DNA of 7,310 nt from Candidatus Rifleibacteriota bacterium. GTDB taxonomy: Bacteria > Riflebacteria > Ozemobacteria > Ozemobacterales > Ozemobacteraceae. Both the position numbers and the translations under genes were made by a program. Shown here one piece after another: positions 6,947-7,310 of this stretch. The notes beneath the pieces were generated by a model. It did not search any database. It saw only the letters and a list, made by a program, of their open reading frames with translations, and had not been told where the DNA came from. Each line of letters starts with the position of its first letter. Positions within the stretch are counted from its first letter, which is position 1. The stretch is from contig JAFXRA010000107.1 of NCBI GenBank assembly GCA_017526725.1, positions 1-7,310 on the forward strand, written 5' to 3'.

Positions 6947-6999
6947 CCTTTTGGTTTTTTATTTGTCAAACCATACAAAATAAATAAAAAACCAAAAGG
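6947..6999. promoter_or_regulatory. Perfect 18-bp inverted repeat running into the htrA ribosome-binding site
   Basis: CCTTTTGGTTTTTTATTT (6947-6964) is exactly inverted at 6982-6999, with a 17-base loop. The right arm ends inside AGGAGGG (6997-7003), the ribosome-binding site of the protease gene, so in RNA the hairpin would cover part of it. No T tract follows on the + strand, which argues against a + strand terminator. The minus strand is T-rich past the hairpin, so a terminator for opposite transcription is possible. A weak promoter-like pair, TTGGTT (6951-6956) and TACAAA (6974-6979), lies within it; if used, the transcript would lack the left arm. Confidence 0.6.
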
Positions 7000-7013
7000 A
7001 GGGTTTATTGTTT

Positions 7014-7310
7014 ATGAGAAAAATAACTGTTGTCATGCTTGCCGCAGTATTATCTTTGATGACCTTTGTTTCACCAGTTCAAGCAGCAGATGACCAGGGT
7101 TTGTCGGCTGCAATTTCTATGCAGAAAGCTTTTGTAAATGTTGCAAAACAGTTAAAGCAGAGTGTTGTAAATATTAAATGTGAAAAGACAACTCAAGTTT
7201 CATCTGCTTTTGGATTAGATTCAGATGAGGATTCAGACGAAGCTGAAGAATTTTTAAGAAAATTCTTTAGAATGCCTAGAGGCAACAAGAAAGAAGAAAA
7301 AATACTTGGC
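7014..7310 (+). CDS. HtrA/DegP-type periplasmic serine protease, N-terminal part
   Basis: The first 99 residues of a protein that continues beyond the window. It has a signal peptide (MRK, hydrophobic core 5-19, cleavage expected after VQA at residue 24). Next comes the pattern seen at the start of Do-like proteases: AFVNVAKQLKQSVVNIKCEK (39-58), comparable to the F-x-x-(L/V)-A-x-x-(L/V)-x-x-(A/S)-VVNI stretch of DegP. The LA-loop-like segment with acidic DSDEDSDEAEE and FLRKFFRMPRG follows, and the window stops at KILG, just where the GSGFII stretch normally begins. The catalytic His, Asp and Ser and the PDZ domains lie outside. Such proteases degrade or refold damaged envelope proteins. AGGAGGG (6997-7003) is ten bases before this ATG. 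An in-frame TTG at 7008 is less likely, being only four bases from that site. A perfect inverted repeat just upstream suggests regulation. Confidence 0.85.
   Translation, partial: MRKITVVMLAAVLSLMTFVSPVQAADDQGLSAAISMQKAFVNVAKQLKQSVVNIKCEKTTQVSSAFGLDSDEDSDEAEEFLRKFFRMPRGNKKEEKILG

Overview
The window comes from a low-GC bacterium (by eye about 40% GC in the transport genes and nearer one third in the Sel1-repeat gene). It is very likely diderm: it encodes a lipoprotein solute-binding protein, a secreted Sel1-repeat protein and the start of a periplasmic HtrA/DegP-type protease. Ribosome-binding sites are ordinary purine-rich Shine-Dalgarno sequences. I cannot name the species; a gut-type spirochaete- or Elusimicrobium-like lineage is only a guess.

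Layout. Bases 1-120 are non-coding: two short GC-rich hairpins flank a G-free tandem repeat, and the second hairpin looks like an intrinsic terminator for an upstream gene outside the window. At 124-152 there is a good sigma70-type promoter with a perfect dyad between its -35 and -10 boxes. It drives a compact three-gene ABC importer operon (183-4930): lipoprotein solute-binding protein, permease with two fused transmembrane halves, and ATPase. Spacing is 10 bp, then an 8-bp overlap, and a strong hairpin terminator follows. This order and the fused permease fit the ferric-iron/thiamine/phosphonate/polyamine-like group of importers (FbpABC architecture). The substrate cannot be fixed from sequence alone.

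Bases 5002-6702 encode an exported Sel1/TPR-like repeat protein on AT-richer DNA. The 311-bp stretch 6703-7013 holds a probable 40-codon small ORF, which may be frameshifted from a longer one, and a perfect 18-bp inverted repeat that runs into the ribosome-binding site of the last gene. That gene, htrA/degP-like, starts at 7014 and runs off the right edge.

The most unusual points are all in or next to the transporter and htrA. The ATPase has an insert of about 115 residues in its helical domain, between Q-loop and signature. Both permease EAA loops, which dock onto that domain, lack the conserved glycine. The binding protein has nine cysteines besides the lipidated one. A hairpin overlaps the htrA ribosome-binding site. 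No CRISPR array, rRNA, tRNA or transposase gene was seen, and I found nothing that amounts to a clear new defence or mobile system.
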